Notes: a model not told the origin generated them from the letters alone. A stretch of DNA of 64,000 nt from Augochlora pura (GCF_028453695.1 NC_135774.1:434001-498000), one strand, 5' to 3'. Counted from the first letter of the stretch, positions 36,154 to 49,375 are shown. A program made the numbers and translations.

Positions 36154-36391
36154 AGTGCTAAGCGGATTCGCGAGGCCCAGAGGCCGTATGCAAACGGCGC
36201 ATTCCGCCGGTGCCTCGAAATCGCATTCGTACCCTCGTTCGACGAAAGACAGTTCCCAGCCGCCCCTGCGCCCTTTCGGCCGGCAATCATCCCGCTGGAT
36301 GCTCCCCCGGCCGAGCTATCATTCGCACATTTGCGAGCCCGACCGACGAACGGTGTGAAAATTACAGACACGAGCCGAGGCGAAACGAGCT

Positions 36392-36413
36392 GAGCCGAGC
36401 CGAGCCGAGCCGA
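36392..36413. repeat. Pentamer array GAGCC x4
   Basis: Four units of the GAGNC family, about 240 bp from the GAGTC/GAGGC array. Confidence 0.9.
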
Positions 36414-37279
36414 AGGACAGAACTCGCTGTCCGCTGGGCACAGCCCTAGAACAAGGATGATTGCGACCCCGACACGCGCGGCGTAGGCAGCCCACAGTCC
36501 AACCGACGGCCAACCTTTGGAAACATGCGCCATCTTTCCCCCTTTCGGACGCAAAGGAGGGAAGATCCGAAGAGACGGAGACGGTTCGTCTACTTTCTTC
36601 TCTGTTCGTTGTCCTCCTCCGAACGGCGGCTCGCCTTTCTATTATTTCCTTCCTCCTCTCCACCTGCCTTTGTTTTGCTCGAAACGCGAGGAACGCTCCG
36701 CTAGAATTCGCTCGCAGATTATCCTCCATTAGCTAGAGCCTACATACCACTTAGCCCGATTGTTCGCGGCTAACTGGATGCTTGCAATTAGATGTCCGTT
36801 CGCGTGCACCGGCCCCTACCTACGGACAGCCGCAACGCGAATTTAAGGCTGTTCGTGATCTTTTCACCTCCGCGTTTGTTTGCGCGGCCTAATTAGCTCG
36901 CCGGGACGCAAGCCGATGCTGGGAATCGTTCGGCGCTCCTCGCGTGCCAAATTGCGCCGATCTTTCGGCACCCTCGACCCATCCGTCCTCCTCTCCCGGT
37001 GCTCTCGGATTTCGCTCCGCTTCCGACCTCGGCAGGGAAAACGCGTCCGCGAGATTTGCTAAAAATTGGACGCGGGTCGACGCGAGCCGGTGCGATCGGT
37101 GACAGACGAGGATAATTGTACCTGCAGGAATCGAGTGTTTCCGCAGCGACCCGGGCAAACATTCTGGCAAGTTAATCGGCCCATAATTTTGTCAAACGCG
37201 TTCATACGCGTCGGTAAAAGTACGGATACAAAGGTGACTCGCGGTCGTAAAACGCGGGACGAGGCAGATGCCGCGCGTC

Positions 37280-37297
37280 GCGCCGCGCCGCGCCGCG
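37280..37297. repeat. CGCCG pentamer run
   Basis: Three to four units of the GGCGC family in inverse orientation. Confidence 0.85.
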
Positions 37298-37317
37298 TCG
37301 ACTGGTTCGAGCCGGGT

Positions 37318-37325
37318 ATGCAAAT
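37318..37325. promoter_or_regulatory. POU octamer ATGCAAAT
   Basis: A perfect octamer followed by an AT-rich stretch with several TAAT cores up to about 37420. Confidence 0.3.
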
Positions 37326-38360
37326 AGTATAACTTGCTTCGGTAATTTATTACGGGAATTATATAAATTACATTAGCGCACGACGCCGTAAATAACCGTG
37401 CTTCGTAATTTTCGTCGGCTCGAACGGTCGTTCTAACGTTGCGATCGCCGTGCCAGCACTAGAAAATATATCAACCATCGAACAAAATGTTGTCGAGTAT
37501 AAATGTTCCTCGGGGATGCAATTTTCTCGAGCTTGACCTCATCTTCGAGCACGAGCTTGTACTTTTCTGCAACCCTATTACAGGCTGCGTCGTTAAACCA
37601 ATCCGTCGACGACGTTTATGCATCAGCAAAGGTGCGCCCAATTTCAGCTCCTCGGCAAAGAAGATTGTCGCGACAATAAGTTTTTCTAGTTCCAATTTCT
37701 AGTTCGAACAAAGCTCCGCCAGCAATTATGTAAAACTTGCAGAGGAATAGTGGGCAAATGCGGATGATCGGCAGGTGATGCACCTGACGATACCGAATCC
37801 CGGAAACGCGTCTCTTCCTTTTCTCAATGACCGACGATGAAGCAGCCGATACGGCGCGGTCAATCTCCCCCGAGGAGCCGAGACGAACGAGTAAAAAGAT
37901 CGAACGAGGAAACCGAGCCCGGTGAAAAGGGCACGGTGACGAAGCGAAGACAATTTGTCAGCGACCAAGCCGAGAGAACCCGGCCCGTCCGGAGCTTCCT
38001 AATTTTTGGATGGGATCGATCCTCGCCGTCCAGTCTCCGCGATCCTACGAAAACATGACGGCTCGGCAGGATAACGGATCGCGATCGTCGACTCCTCTCG
38101 CAGTTTCCACGGGGCCTAACGATCCCATTCATCCTCGAGGACTTTCTCGAGCCAAAAGGAAAACACCGGTCTCTATTCAACAAACGGACGAACGAACGAA
38201 CGCTGTGTAGGTCCGTTCTCGCCTTTTTCAGCCGCCACCGTCGATTGCCAATCCTGGCAGGTACCATTGTCCTTGGCCACGCTTCGCGGCGGACTCACGG
38301 CATTTTTCTTTCTTCGGCAAACAATACGGTGAAACGAGGAAGAGAATTCCCTTGCCGGGG

Positions 38361-38368
38361 ATTTGCAT
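38361..38368. promoter_or_regulatory. POU octamer ATTTGCAT
   Basis: Perfect octamer in inverse orientation, about 1 kb from the one at 37318-37325. Confidence 0.25.
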
Positions 38369-39155
38369 AGTTCTTCGAACGTCGCGCGATCGCCGTTCTC
38401 CTCTCTCTCGAGAGCCCGATCCGTCTGCGCCTGCGACTTCTCCAGCCTCCGAAATTTGCCGACATCACGGACAGCCGTTGCTCCCCGGTGGGCCACCGGA
38501 TTAACAGTCGGATACTACCTAGCAGAGAACACCCGACTCGACGCGGATCATCGCCGAGTAATCCGTTTTCCACGGGTCCCTTGGGATACGCTTCACGATA
38601 TCGCAGCTCGCGAACGTATTTTCTTCCTCGAGAGAACCGAGACTTCGTACGTTTCACCAATTTTCCGATTAGCCAATGCTCCGATAGTTTTCCGAGACGG
38701 GAAAAATTCCGGCAGACTCCGGAAAAGGTACGAGACGAAAGCAGCGGCTCCAAGTATGCGGACACGCGTGCGATCCCAAAAACCGGTTGCAAGTCGAACG
38801 GTCTACGTTTGTTCTCGTCAACGCTGATCGGTGCTCGAACGTCGACGGCATCTCTTAAAATTTCGTCGAAGACGAACGACCATGGCTACCTCGAGCGGAG
38901 CCACCCAACCTGGCGAGCGCGTCGATGCAGCAGCCTCGTAATAGGCCGATAATAACGGGAATGGCCGCGACAAGAGGTGCCCTAAACACCTCTAAACGAG
39001 CTCTAATTGCACGGCGGCACTCGGCAATCTCGGCGAACCACCCGGCCGAAAATTCGGGAGAAAAGGAAGAGAAAGAGGAAAAGAAAGCGGCGAACAGACT
39101 CGACGAACCTGCCGGTGTCGTTCGAACGTCGTTCGCTAAATTGTGGCGAAGTCGC

Positions 39156-39179
39156 GGTGACGGTGACGGTGACGGTGAC
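39156..39179. repeat. Hexamer array GGTGAC x4
   Basis: Four perfect 6-bp units. Confidence 0.93.
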
Positions 39180-40302
39180 GACGATGGCGTGACACGACGA
39201 CTAGCAAACTTGCAATTAGGATCGAGAGCCGAGAAAGAGAGTGAGAGAGAGGGAGGAAGAGAGAGAGACGAGTCCCGAACGGCTGAACGCGGCGAGAAGA
39301 TAATCTGCATCCTAAGTGGCGGGTATAACCGCTTACCGTGTACAGGTGGCACGCTCGCGCTAAGCGCAACATAGACTAGGGACGTATTTTTCTCAAAGAT
39401 TATATCCGTCCCACCCTTTCGCCGTTGAAACACGATACGCTGATTTCGCGGTGCTTCGAAAAGGGCAGTATTTCGCGATATCGCCGGGGCGAACAGCACA
39501 AACAGCTCCTTTGGGAAATTTTAAAGGGAGGGATTCGTAGAGCGTGCTAAAAGGCAATCGTTGCGAAACTATGGCAGCCAACGCGCAACGTTTAACGAAT
39601 TTTCAAAACGAATAATTGTTTCGCTGAAGGAGGTTGTGCCCTCGGCTGGAATTTTTGGCTAGAAGTCTCTCGAGCGTCGCGCGAATCGGCCAGCCTATTG
39701 TCCACTCTGCGGTGAAACAATGTGTGGTATGGCTCGTGGCTCGTGGCACCTTGCGAAGCACTCGCTGCGCGTCTCTCTCAACCCGGACCCGGGCTCGAGC
39801 TCGGGCCCCGGACCTCATTGTTCGCCGACAATGGCCCGTCCGTGGTCTTCTCGATCCGTGAAAACTGCATCTCGGTCTGCTCGGTCTGGTCTGGCATTAT
39901 TTCGTCAAAGTTGCATTGTCTCTCCTGACCAGGTTGCCGGTTGCGGCAGGTGAACCGAGTCCGGATCTATAGAAAACGGTCCCTCGAGGTGTCGATGGTG
40001 CGCGACGCCCCCCGACGTCGCATCTACTCGCCGATGCCGACAGATCCTTATCGAACGGTACAGTCTCGGAGCAGGTTTTCCGACCACGCGACGTACACAG
40101 AGATACAGGTTGGTGGGAACCCTTCGTTCTCATCGATCGAGTGCACGTCTCGTCGCGTCGCAACCAACGACTAATCGTTGCGAAATTACGAAACGATTCG
40201 TCGTCGTGCGTTTCGCGTCGATTCCGGTAGAAGATTCCGGTCTCGCAGATTGTCCCGCGGCGGGAAGACAAACGCCGATCCTGGTGTCCTCGCGAGCATC
40301 GA

Positions 40303-40310
40303 ATTTGCAT
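40303..40310. promoter_or_regulatory. POU octamer ATTTGCAT
   Basis: Perfect octamer in inverse orientation; a GTTACCA direct repeat follows. Confidence 0.25.
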
Positions 40311-41074
40311 GAGTTACCAGTTACCAGGAAACGCTGTTTGGTCGATGCCGATCGTCGTTTAGTCCGAAAGTATGCGATAATGATCCGTAATCGTTGATAA
40401 TGAAGATACGCCGAAAAGCAGGTAGAGGCAATCGGTTCCCGAGAACGCGGCCGTGGGTATACACGCCATATATGCCCTTTCGTCTCGGGTTCCAATTTGT
40501 CTGGAACGGTGGCGTAATTGCTCCTGTAACGTTACACCGATTTATTATAATTCGACGGGCCTCCTCCATCGGCCTTGTAATAACGCCCGGCCCATCCTCG
40601 AATTTCCGAACTTCGAATGTCGCTACGGAGCTTTTGGTAAATTTAATAAAACGGCTAGGCGGATGCCCCGACCAAATGTCCTCGTGTCTATCTCCTTCCT
40701 CTTGCATCCTGCGATTCTCCCACTTAACTCGTGGCGGTCGAAAATTATAACCAAGGTCTACAACCTCGCAGATAAATTCTGCCGGCGTGTCGATGATCGG
40801 CAACACCGCGAGACAAAGAGAAGGCGCGGCAGAGCGGACGATAATAAAACGGGCAAAGTGAAATTACGGCGGGGTGTTGTCGGCGGGGCAATCGATGACA
40901 CGAGGAGTTAAACGAGATAGCGCACGCGACAGCGTCGGTTCCGACTTTCGAGGAATAAGTGCAGGCTGCCGACAGGCGACCGGTGCTCGGGGCGCGTGGA
41001 ATTACTCGCGTAATGGATTTGTTATAGCTCGGCACGCACGCTCCGCGAGGACGCGCGCGCCATAATCTCAGCTG

Positions 41075-41120
41075 CGACGACAACGACGACGACGACGAGG
41101 ACGGCGAGGACGGCGGCGGC
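41075..41120. repeat. GAC/GGC triplet-rich run
   Basis: Imperfect GAC triplets passing into GGC triplets. Confidence 0.8.
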
Positions 41121-42454
41121 CTCGGAGCAACGAGATTAGCAGAGCCGGTCGCGGCCGTGTAATTTTCGGCGATCTCCGGCCACGATAAACTGTGACACGT
41201 CTGGAATGGAAATGGTCGCGGACCACGCTTTCTAGATCATCGGCCGGAATCTATTATGCGTCTCGTAATCCGTGATCGAGGAACGATAGGGCCGCGCGAA
41301 AGGGGTGCAAGAAAGTGGAGCGGACGCGTCGCGGAGCCTCGATCACTGTAATCTTTCGCACGCTGACACACGATGATAGTGTCTACGCGAAAATTTATTG
41401 ACGGGCGATGCGTTCAACATCGCGATACCGATCGAAGGAAATTAGTCGTCGTCTCGGCCGATCGAAGGGTGGTCCTCTTTGGTCGCGTCTCGCCATTTCG
41501 GAAGCGAGAGGTTCGCGCGTTCTGCGACGGCGTTTGAAAAATCCTGGCAACGTACGATTTATTGTACGAGAAATGAGCGAAAGCCGACCCAGCCCTGAGT
41601 CGGATGAGGAATGTGGCAGAGAAATAATTCTCGTCGGAGAAATAATTAGATATTAACCGGCACGGACTACCGTAGGGGGTCGTCGTAGTAGGGGAGAGGC
41701 GCGAGTCATTCGGCTTAATATACGCGGTCGGATCGAATAGGATCGACTTTCGGTCCGACCTCTGGCCGACGCTACAGGTGGATCGGACGGTCATTAGAGG
41801 GCCGACGTTAATTACAGAGATCGAGTTCATCGGCGGCCAGAGTTGGTCCTTTGACATCGGGCTAGGAAGACCGTTTCATCTTTGCCGAAATATTAATTTC
41901 GAACGCTGGCTGGTTTGGAAGACGGTGGTTCTTTAACGAGGTGAAGGATTAACGGAACGTCGAAGAGAACGGGGCAACGGGGAACCTAAATACCACCTTC
42001 TCAAGTATTATCGCCTTATTCGGCTTCTAATCATTGGCTATTATTTAGAGCCGCTCCGCCAGCTCGTAGAAATATTATCGCCATCGAGGAGTCTGCCGCT
42101 GCTCGTTGCCCCGTCGTTCTTTTCGAGAAACTCGCGGAATCGGAGTGCCTGGGCTTCGCAACCCGTTCGATTAGGACCCGAAACCGGAGCTGCGACGACG
42201 ATCAACGGAGAATGGACAACGGTCGATGGAAATCGAAAGCGCGACAATGGGATCCGTCGAAAGCTCGCGACTAATTCGTCGGTGGAGCTCGGCACCGGCA
42301 TTGCTTCGACCGACGCCCCCGGACGTCTCCGCCCGAACGAATTTCTTGCAAGACGCGGTTTATTGTAAACTGTCCGGCTTCGCCATCTGCCAGTAATCCG
42401 ACATTCCCTCCAGCCCAGACGACTCTTTGAGAGAGAAGGAGAGTACGTCAGAGG

Positions 42455-42480
42455 CCCCCCTCTCGGTGAAAGGAGGGGGG
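42455..42480. repeat. C6/G6 inverted repeat
   Basis: CCCCCCTC (42455-42462) pairs exactly with GAGGGGGG (42473-42480) across a 10-nt loop, giving an 8-bp stem with a C-tract arm and a G-tract arm. Confidence 0.85.
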
Positions 42481-42583
42481 TTGGTATCGCGGTCCCATCT
42501 CCGATCGGTCGGTGCGATATTTCTAACAGGGCCCCTGAGTCCTAGTCGTCCGTGGTCCATAGATCTCGGCAGATAAGGTCCGT

Positions 42584-42604
42584 GCTCTGCGCTCTGCGCT
42601 CTGC
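42584..42604. repeat. Heptamer array GCTCTGC x3
   Basis: Three perfect 7-bp units. Confidence 0.9.
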
Positions 42605-44629
42605 GGTGTTCGCGGGGCCCACCAGGAGGCCACAAGGCCTGTCCATTGTGTTCCGTGTCTTCCACGTCCTCTCGGGCCCTGTCCGGGTTCTCTCCGGTCC
42701 AGATCTCGAACTTCTCTTCACCCGGATCGCTTCTGATTGCACTCGAGCAATTACACGTGCCCCGCTTCGGTTCGTCCCCCCGTTTACGATTAATATCGGA
42801 TTCTCCGGCACTGCCTCGCTTTCCACTCAGTTTCCCGCATCCGATCGACGCGAAGTTTCGATTCAAATCATTTCGCTGGTATCCTGGGACCGCAACGCGG
42901 GGCGATACAACCACGCGTCTTTGCCGGACGAAGCTGACGCGGGCGTGTCTCGTTCTCGGAAAGAACGAGGAATCCGAATTCGAGATCTCGTTACGCGGAG
43001 TCTAAAATTTGCGCGAGTAACTGGGGCAAGTCGACGGGCGCGTAAAACAATTAAAATATAGGGACAGCTCCGGTGGTTCTCGCGCGATAAAGCCTCGCGA
43101 TCGGTATCGCCGAATTGTGGCAGGCGGTCGGAAACTCTCGCGCGAACAACGAGTCCGGCGCGCCTTATTTCCCGACGCGGCAGCCGTAAAGCGCGGAAGT
43201 TACGGGTCGAGATGAATCGGGCCGGTCATCGTGGCACCGTTCGAGGCCCGGTGATTACAAGAGCGCCGGATTTAGGGCTCGGCCCATCGACGGGCCATTC
43301 GCCAATAAACTGCCACGGTAAAATCGTCGCGGCGTCGCTCGCGCTATCCGATCATCGGCGGATCGTGACCGGTCACGTCGTCGAGACGCCCACGCGCGCG
43401 CTACCCGCGGCATGCCGTGCCCGTGACCAGATCGCGATCCAAGATATCGGGCAGCGGGCAATAGGGTGTTCGAGACATCGCGCCAGGCCCCCGCACGGTT
43501 CGGACAGCGTTCGTTATCTCCTCCGAATACTGTTGTACTCGCGCCTCGGAAACCGCCGGCGATCCTCTGGATCGGCGCTGTTTACGTCGATTCTTCCCGG
43601 GGGGAGGATCGAGTTTGGCGCGACTTTGGGTGCCGGAATCACTTGGAATCTCTTGCCAGACATTATTCGTTCGCACGGATCCGGAGCAACTGAAGAACCA
43701 GAGCACTGGACAGTTTTCGAACCAAGAACCGGACCGGATGTAATCGTGGCCGCGGCAGAAACGCGCGATCGCAACGTTCACGGGACGTATTAGATTTAGA
43801 CGAGAGAGAGAGAGAGAGGCCGTGTGGCAGCCCGGTGGACCCGTTTCTGGGATTACTCGAGCGTGTCCGCCCTTTCACGGATAATTTGATCTCGTCGACG
43901 ATAGAGACGCGGGGCACCAGGCGGCGACGCGGCCCTCGGTGATCCGATCTCTCGCCGGATAACGAGCGGATTGTACGGAGACTAATTGGTAAAGTGGCGT
44001 GGCGTATCCACGAACGGTGTCGTGCCACGCCGCCGATCCTCCGATCCGCGTGTTTCGCATTTCGTGCCAGCGGGACCGGCCGTCGGGCCAGACTCGGGCC
44101 CCGCCGTCCCAGCGGACGTTTCATCGTGGCGTTTTCGAGCGCCTCCCGAGTGAAAGGGGAAATCAGAAAACGCGAGGCCAGGCTGTAATTCACCTCGGGT
44201 CGACTCGTTTCGCGACCATTTGTTTTCTGGCTTTTTGCTCCCTTTAAATTCCCTCGAATTTTCACTTTCCCTTTCGCAATTCGCTCGGCCCTCGGCTCGG
44301 CATCCAGCGAATCGTTTCATTTGGAAACGATTACCCGGCAACGGAATCCATCGCGTAATCTACCAGAGTTTGGTTCCTGAATAGATCCGTCTCAATCGCA
44401 GTAGGTATAACGTTAAACGTAACTCGACTAAAATAGATTAGCAGCGCGCGAGGCCATGCACGATGAAATTGCCAAAAATTTCGAACGCCAGCGGTCGACC
44501 GATCGTTTCGCGATGATTGATAGAACATTGCGACACCGTAGGTCGTAAGCAATGCGCAGCGCGATTTAAGAAACCGATTTTTAAAGAAGATTACTCGGGC
44601 AAAGGAGGAGAAAGCACGTCGCGTCGGAT

Positions 44630-44685
44630 CGAGTCGAGCCGGGTCGGGCTGGACCGGGCCGAGCCGAGCCGAGTCGAGTCGAGAC
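44630..44685. repeat. GAGTC/GAGCC pentamer array, degenerate
   Basis: A 5-bp register is kept over about eleven units with mixed GAGTC, GAGCC, GGGTC and GGGCC; it is an aged GAGNC array. Confidence 0.85.
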
Positions 44686-46485
44686 GGCTCCAGCAAAAAC
44701 CGTGTTAAACTGCGTCGCGCCCGACAAAAACGGTTCATCGCATCGGGTGGTAATTGTAATTTATATCGACTTTAAGCACTGGGTCAAGTGTCCATTGTAA
44801 TTACCCGGCCTGCTGACGAAGATTGAGTTATGGATTCTTTTCAGCGAGGAAAGTAAATTGCAGAGTTGCGAAACCATCAATCACACTATTTCCAATGGCT
44901 TCTCCGTGTTCGTTATTAGGCTGCTGCGAGCGAGACGCTAAATTGTTTCGACTTCGATCTCGGAGAGAAAATCTCCAGACTCGCTTCCTGCGGATTTCGA
45001 GGCACTCGAGCGAGCGGCTGCTAACAAAATACGCGGGCGGATGCTTTTTAAGATCCCGCCAGCATTCCCGTTTATTTCGAATTCGTCGCGTGTCGTTGAA
45101 CAACTTTGACCCCTGAACTCTAACAAATTTAAAATTTAATTCATCGAGAAGGCAATTGTCTTTTGAAGGAAAAATAAAATTTCGCAGACCATGGACTACT
45201 GCTGGAATCGAGAGGAAAGAAGTATGTACCGCGGCCGAAGGAGATGGTTTCGTATGAGAGACCGTGCCGTGAGAGTGGGTGCGTCGCTTCCTCGAGAGTC
45301 TGTGCTCGGGAGCACAATTAAAAGGAGGACCGCTACCGTGGCGGCACGTACGCGTCGTAAAAAGAAGAGGCCCGAAACGTTTGAAATTTTACTGGCGGTT
45401 TTTACGTGTCGAAATAAAACCGGCGCGGCGATCTCGAGCGAGTTTCCTTCGGCCAGGAAATTTAAATCTTCTTCGAGATGGGCACGTGCCTTTACGGCCG
45501 ACCGTAAAAATTGTTGGTCGAACGAATATGCCTCTAACGAAGCTTATGCAACGCCGCGCCGATTCTCACGATCCCGTTTCCTGCGAGCTTCGTCGTGAGA
45601 AAAAAGAAAAGGGGACGGGCTATTTCAACGAAATCGTAAAATTTCGGCAGCTTGTTACCTACGCCGATCGAGCTTCGCTAGCGTTAACGAGCGCGCGCGC
45701 GCCCGCCTTCGGTTTTATTTCCGTCCGCCGCGTCGGGCCACTCTCCGTACGTCATCTACAAGGACAACCAATTGGACGTTTATTAGAGTGTTTTATGAAT
45801 TTTAAATAATTCCACGCCGGCCGCTTTATTTCTCGCGACAGGTCCGACGTTTCGGCCGCTCTTATACGCTTTCGACGATATTTCTTAATCGCGCGGTACT
45901 CGCAGAATAAACACGTGCCTCGTTCCCCTTCGAAATACGCAACAAATTTGAATGTCGAAAGCTTTCGATTACGGTCAATGAGAGTGCCCGTAATTGCGAA
46001 TTATATTCTGAAGACACTCGCGATGCTAATCAAGTTACTTTCGAGCGTCGATGAAATTTTCGAGACACTCGTAAAGATAATGAACTCGCGTCAATTCCAG
46101 CAAGTAATATTCTCAAGAGAAAATTAGTTTTACCGTTCTTTCGGAAGCGTTTGTTCGAGGTATTTCGCTCGAAGAAGCTGCAGATGCTCGCGCTGCGATC
46201 TATAAAGCGTTTGGAAATTTTAGAAATTCGGCACACGTAGATAAATTCTTTAACAATTCAGTTGGATGGGTAGAACGTTGGCCAACGGCTTAACGAATCG
46301 ATTGAAAAATCTGCAGGGCGAATGGATGTCGCGTCGACGCGAATCAGTCGCGCGGAAGCGTCGTTGATTGAGACGCGGCACTTGCGCCAGTTCACCTGAC
46401 CTAGCGATTTAGACTGTTAGATGTTTTGTGGAACGTTATCGCCAGATCTATAGGGAGAGCTTTGCGAATTTCTCTCTTTCCTGCG

Positions 46486-46530
46486 AGCAGGAGCAGGAGC
46501 AGGAGCAGGAGCAGAAGCACGAGCACGAGC
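46486..46530. repeat. Hexamer array GAGCAG, drifting
   Basis: About seven units: GAGCAG, then GAAGCA/CGAGCA variants. Confidence 0.9.
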
Positions 46531-46883
46531 CGAGAGGTCGTCCTCGAGTTGTCCGGTCGGGTCGAGTCGGGACGCAGCTGGTCGAGTCGACCGAGTCGGC
46601 AAAGAGGAGAAGTCGGGCACTATCCGGAACGATCTGGACCCTCGAGATCCGAGGGTCGGATCAAGATCGAGCAAAGATACCGCTGGAAACCCCGCGGATT
46701 ATGCCTGTACGGCGTGCTTGTCGTACGACCGCGTTAAAAGTTCCTCATTGTCCTCGTCGTTCCGTCCCTTGTCGTCGATTCTATTCGAGAGAAAATATTT
46801 AGCCCTTATTTCACACAACACCGGACACCTTTCCGTATCTTTCCGTGACGGCTCTATCCGACAGCCAGTGCGTCATCGATCGT

Positions 46884-46911
46884 CGTTCTTCGATCTTCGT
46901 TCTTCGATCTT
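46884..46911. repeat. 14-bp unit x2, built from two heptamers
   Basis: CGTTCTTCGATCTT occurs twice in tandem; the unit is itself two related heptamers, CGTTCTT and CGATCTT. Confidence 0.93.
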
Positions 46912-47696
46912 CGAGACGACTCGACCAGTCGCGCGCTCGTTTTTGCTCCGACAAATAGACACGCGATTTTCGCAAAAGTATCGGGACGCTATCTAAATTC
47001 GATGTACTCGATACATTTTCTTGGAACGTTGTACAAGAATCGAATGCAATAAACGTGTCTCGTAAACGTAATGCGAGAGTCGCCGCCGTTTCATTCGTGT
47101 AACGACAATGGGGCAGGAATCGGAGTAGGATGGGGGCGCGATAGCATGCCCGGTCGGTGCAACTTAGTTTTTGATCGAGGCTCGGAGGAGTGTAACACGC
47201 GATCATAAAATCAGGGGACGATAATCGACAAAATAGTCCCGAAGGCGGCAATTTCCGATAGATTTCGATGAGATACTTATCTCCCGTACGGATGCGAAAG
47301 GAGAGCGCGAGACACCGGCGCCACGGGGCTTTTTAGAGGCTAGCAATCAATGTCAAGATCCCATAGCAGCGAATGATCGAAACTAACCATGCAACGCCTT
47401 CCGCTTCGAGGTTCCCATCCGTTTCGCTCGCTTCTCCTATTCCATCTTCGTCGGCCGATCTTTCGACGCGAGATTCGTCCAATTATTTAATACGGTCGAT
47501 CGATTTTGAAAAATCTAGCGATCCCTGCCGAGCCGTTCCGATTGTTCGCTCTTCGGAATACTTTCTCTTTTTCGTTGGTCCCGGCGTTTACGTATTTCGA
47601 ATGAATCTGGAAAGGGGGAATCGAGGAGATTCAACGTTACCGCGAATCGTCCGGACCACGTTTCGGGTAGCACGGGTCTCGTTCCCAGCGCGACGC

Positions 47697-47738
47697 GTCC
47701 ACCGTCCACCGTCCACCGTCCACCGTCCACCGTCCACC
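47697..47738. repeat. Heptamer array GTCCACC x6
   Basis: Six perfect consecutive 7-bp units. Shortly after it comes CACGTG and a TAATTATGCAAAT composite. Confidence 0.98.
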
Positions 47739-47751
47739 GGACCCACGTGTA

Positions 47752-47762
47752 ATTATGCAAAT
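47752..47762. promoter_or_regulatory. Overlapping TAAT and octamer site
   Basis: ATTATGCAAAT joins a homeodomain core to a perfect ATGCAAAT octamer (47755-47762), the arrangement bound by POU-domain proteins through both DNA-binding halves. Confidence 0.35.
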
Positions 47763-48066
47763 ATTTCACGGAGCACCGTGTTTTCTGCAAAATCGGCTCC
47801 GGGTCGCGTCGACAGGGCACATTGTCCTCGGGTAATCGGGGGTAATTTTAAGGAATCGAATAAAGCGACGCCCCGGAGGCTTGAATAATTGAAACGTTTG
47901 TTTGCATATCGAACCCTTTGTTCGGACCCCACGCGGTATAATTCACCGGGCGTCGCGCGTCGGAGCAGCGGTGGGTCGCCTGCGATTCGAATTCCTGGCA
48001 AGTCCCGTTCCGCTCGTTTTATTTCGCGCCACCCTTTGAAAGATGGTCGGCGGAGGCCCGGTGCTC

Positions 48067-48101
48067 GAACGCGAACGCGAACGCGATCGAGAACGAGAAC
48101 G
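48067..48101. repeat. Hexamer array GAACGC, drifting
   Basis: About six units with GATCGA/GAACGA variants. Confidence 0.9.
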
Positions 48102-48987
48102 CGACTTCGATCGGAATCTCCGACGTTTGTGGAAGTCGGGGACCGAGAAGGAGGTTCCCGTGTCTGGACGGTGCGCGCGAGTGCGAGGAGTCGTGCGCCC
48201 CCATCGCGTCTAACCGCTCGTTACGCTCCTGGAACAAAATCCTCCCTTTCTCTCTCTTTCTCTGAAAATGGTCAGCCATTGTTCGGACACTGGCCCCTGG
48301 TCGCTGTCGATGGCTAAGGGCGACCTTAAATCTCGCGTAATGCGCCTCCTGTACAGTGTACACGCGAGCGGGGCCTCGCGCGCCGTGTTCCTCTTGTTAG
48401 ACCCGGGGGGAGAGAGAAAAAGAACGACCGGACCGGAGGAAGGATGATCGCCGGATCGCTGGATCTTCGAACGGTGGTCGGATCCGAGATACCGGGAACA
48501 CGACGAATTAATATCATAAACTGGCCCGACGTTTCTTTCCACTTTCGGTCCGCACGGATCCTAGCCGTCCGACTTTGTTCGCCGTTCGACGGATTCCTCT
48601 GCTGTATATTAGCGGTTTTTCAAGAGATTGCTTCATTTTCGAGATCCTCCATCTTTACGTGTCTTTTTGTAGGGCTATGTCCGTTGGTGGCCGAGCGTGG
48701 TGCTTTTTCATATCTTTTAATTCGCCCATGCTGTGGACTGTTGACAACATCCCATTAAAGATACTCTCCATTGTCCGCAGCATCCAAGCGTTGACTCCGC
48801 AATCCGCAAACCGCAATCGTCAGCATCTCAAACACGAAGATCTCCGATCCAAAGCGCAGATTTTCCGGTAAACGTTGAAAGTCCCAAGGAAAGGCCAGCG
48901 GTGTTCCGAAGCTAGCAAACCTTTCTGCGCAATCAGATAGGGTAACGCCTCCGAAGAAAAGCCAAGGATTACCCTGGGCAACGATGC

Positions 48988-49008
48988 CGATCGCCGATCG
49001 CCGATCGC
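48988..49008. repeat. Heptamer array CGATCGC x3
   Basis: Three perfect 7-bp units. Confidence 0.9.
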
Positions 49009-49375
49009 CGATTTCCAATCGCCGGCTAATCGCCAGCAGAGCAGCAAATCGAAAAGCGGTTCTAGCCAGATGAAGATAGAGAGCTTTTCGGGAACCTCCT
49101 GATCTATCCGATCGCGTATCGGTTGCTATCCGGGTGGACGATCGCGGTTTCGCTGACGGCTCAATCGGCCCAGAAATGCCGGGCTTGCTGCTGATCCGGC
49201 TCGCTCTGCGAAAAAAGGGCGAAACCAGGGAGGAGGGGGGGACACGGGAAAAAGTCGCAAACAGAAATGCAACGTCGGTGTAGTCGTGCCGGCAATTTTT
49301 CACGGTTCTGCACGGCTTTCCTTCGCCTCGTCCCCATCTCTGCGCGTCCCCTTCTGGATCACTTTCGCCGAAGGA

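Larger units (their letters stand above)
31701..38900. other. Non-coding stretch with heptamer and GAGTC arrays
   Basis: Apart from the minus-strand exon candidate at 32322-32427, nothing codes convincingly. Features are a GAC/purine block at 32902-32960, a purine-rich run at 33659-33694, the eight-copy heptamer at 34975-35030, the GAGTC/GAGGC higher-order array at 36089-36153, and two ATGCAAAT octamers (37318-37325; 38361-38368, inverse). The segment 37320-37480 is AT-rich with several TAAT cores. Confidence 0.6.
38901..46400. other. Non-coding stretch, partly AT-rich
   Basis: No gene supported. Tandem arrays are sparser here (39156-39179, 41075-41120, 42584-42604, 44630-44685). A G/C inverted repeat lies at 42455-42480. 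AT-richer patches fall at about 44740-45190 and 45780-46260 and contain no recognisable element. An ORF from 45191 to 45598 opens with an ACCATGG start context, but its 135-residue, strongly basic product matches nothing I know. Confidence 0.6.

Noticed and set aside
38855..39499. 214-codon minus-strand ORF
   Set aside because: Its longest run is Ser-Pro and Ser-rich, encoded by the GGTGAC array and purine runs on the other strand; no domain.
46417..46674. Possible exon behind GCTCTCCCTATAG ending in CAG|GTGAAC (minus strand)
   Set aside because: All three frames contain stops between the two sites.
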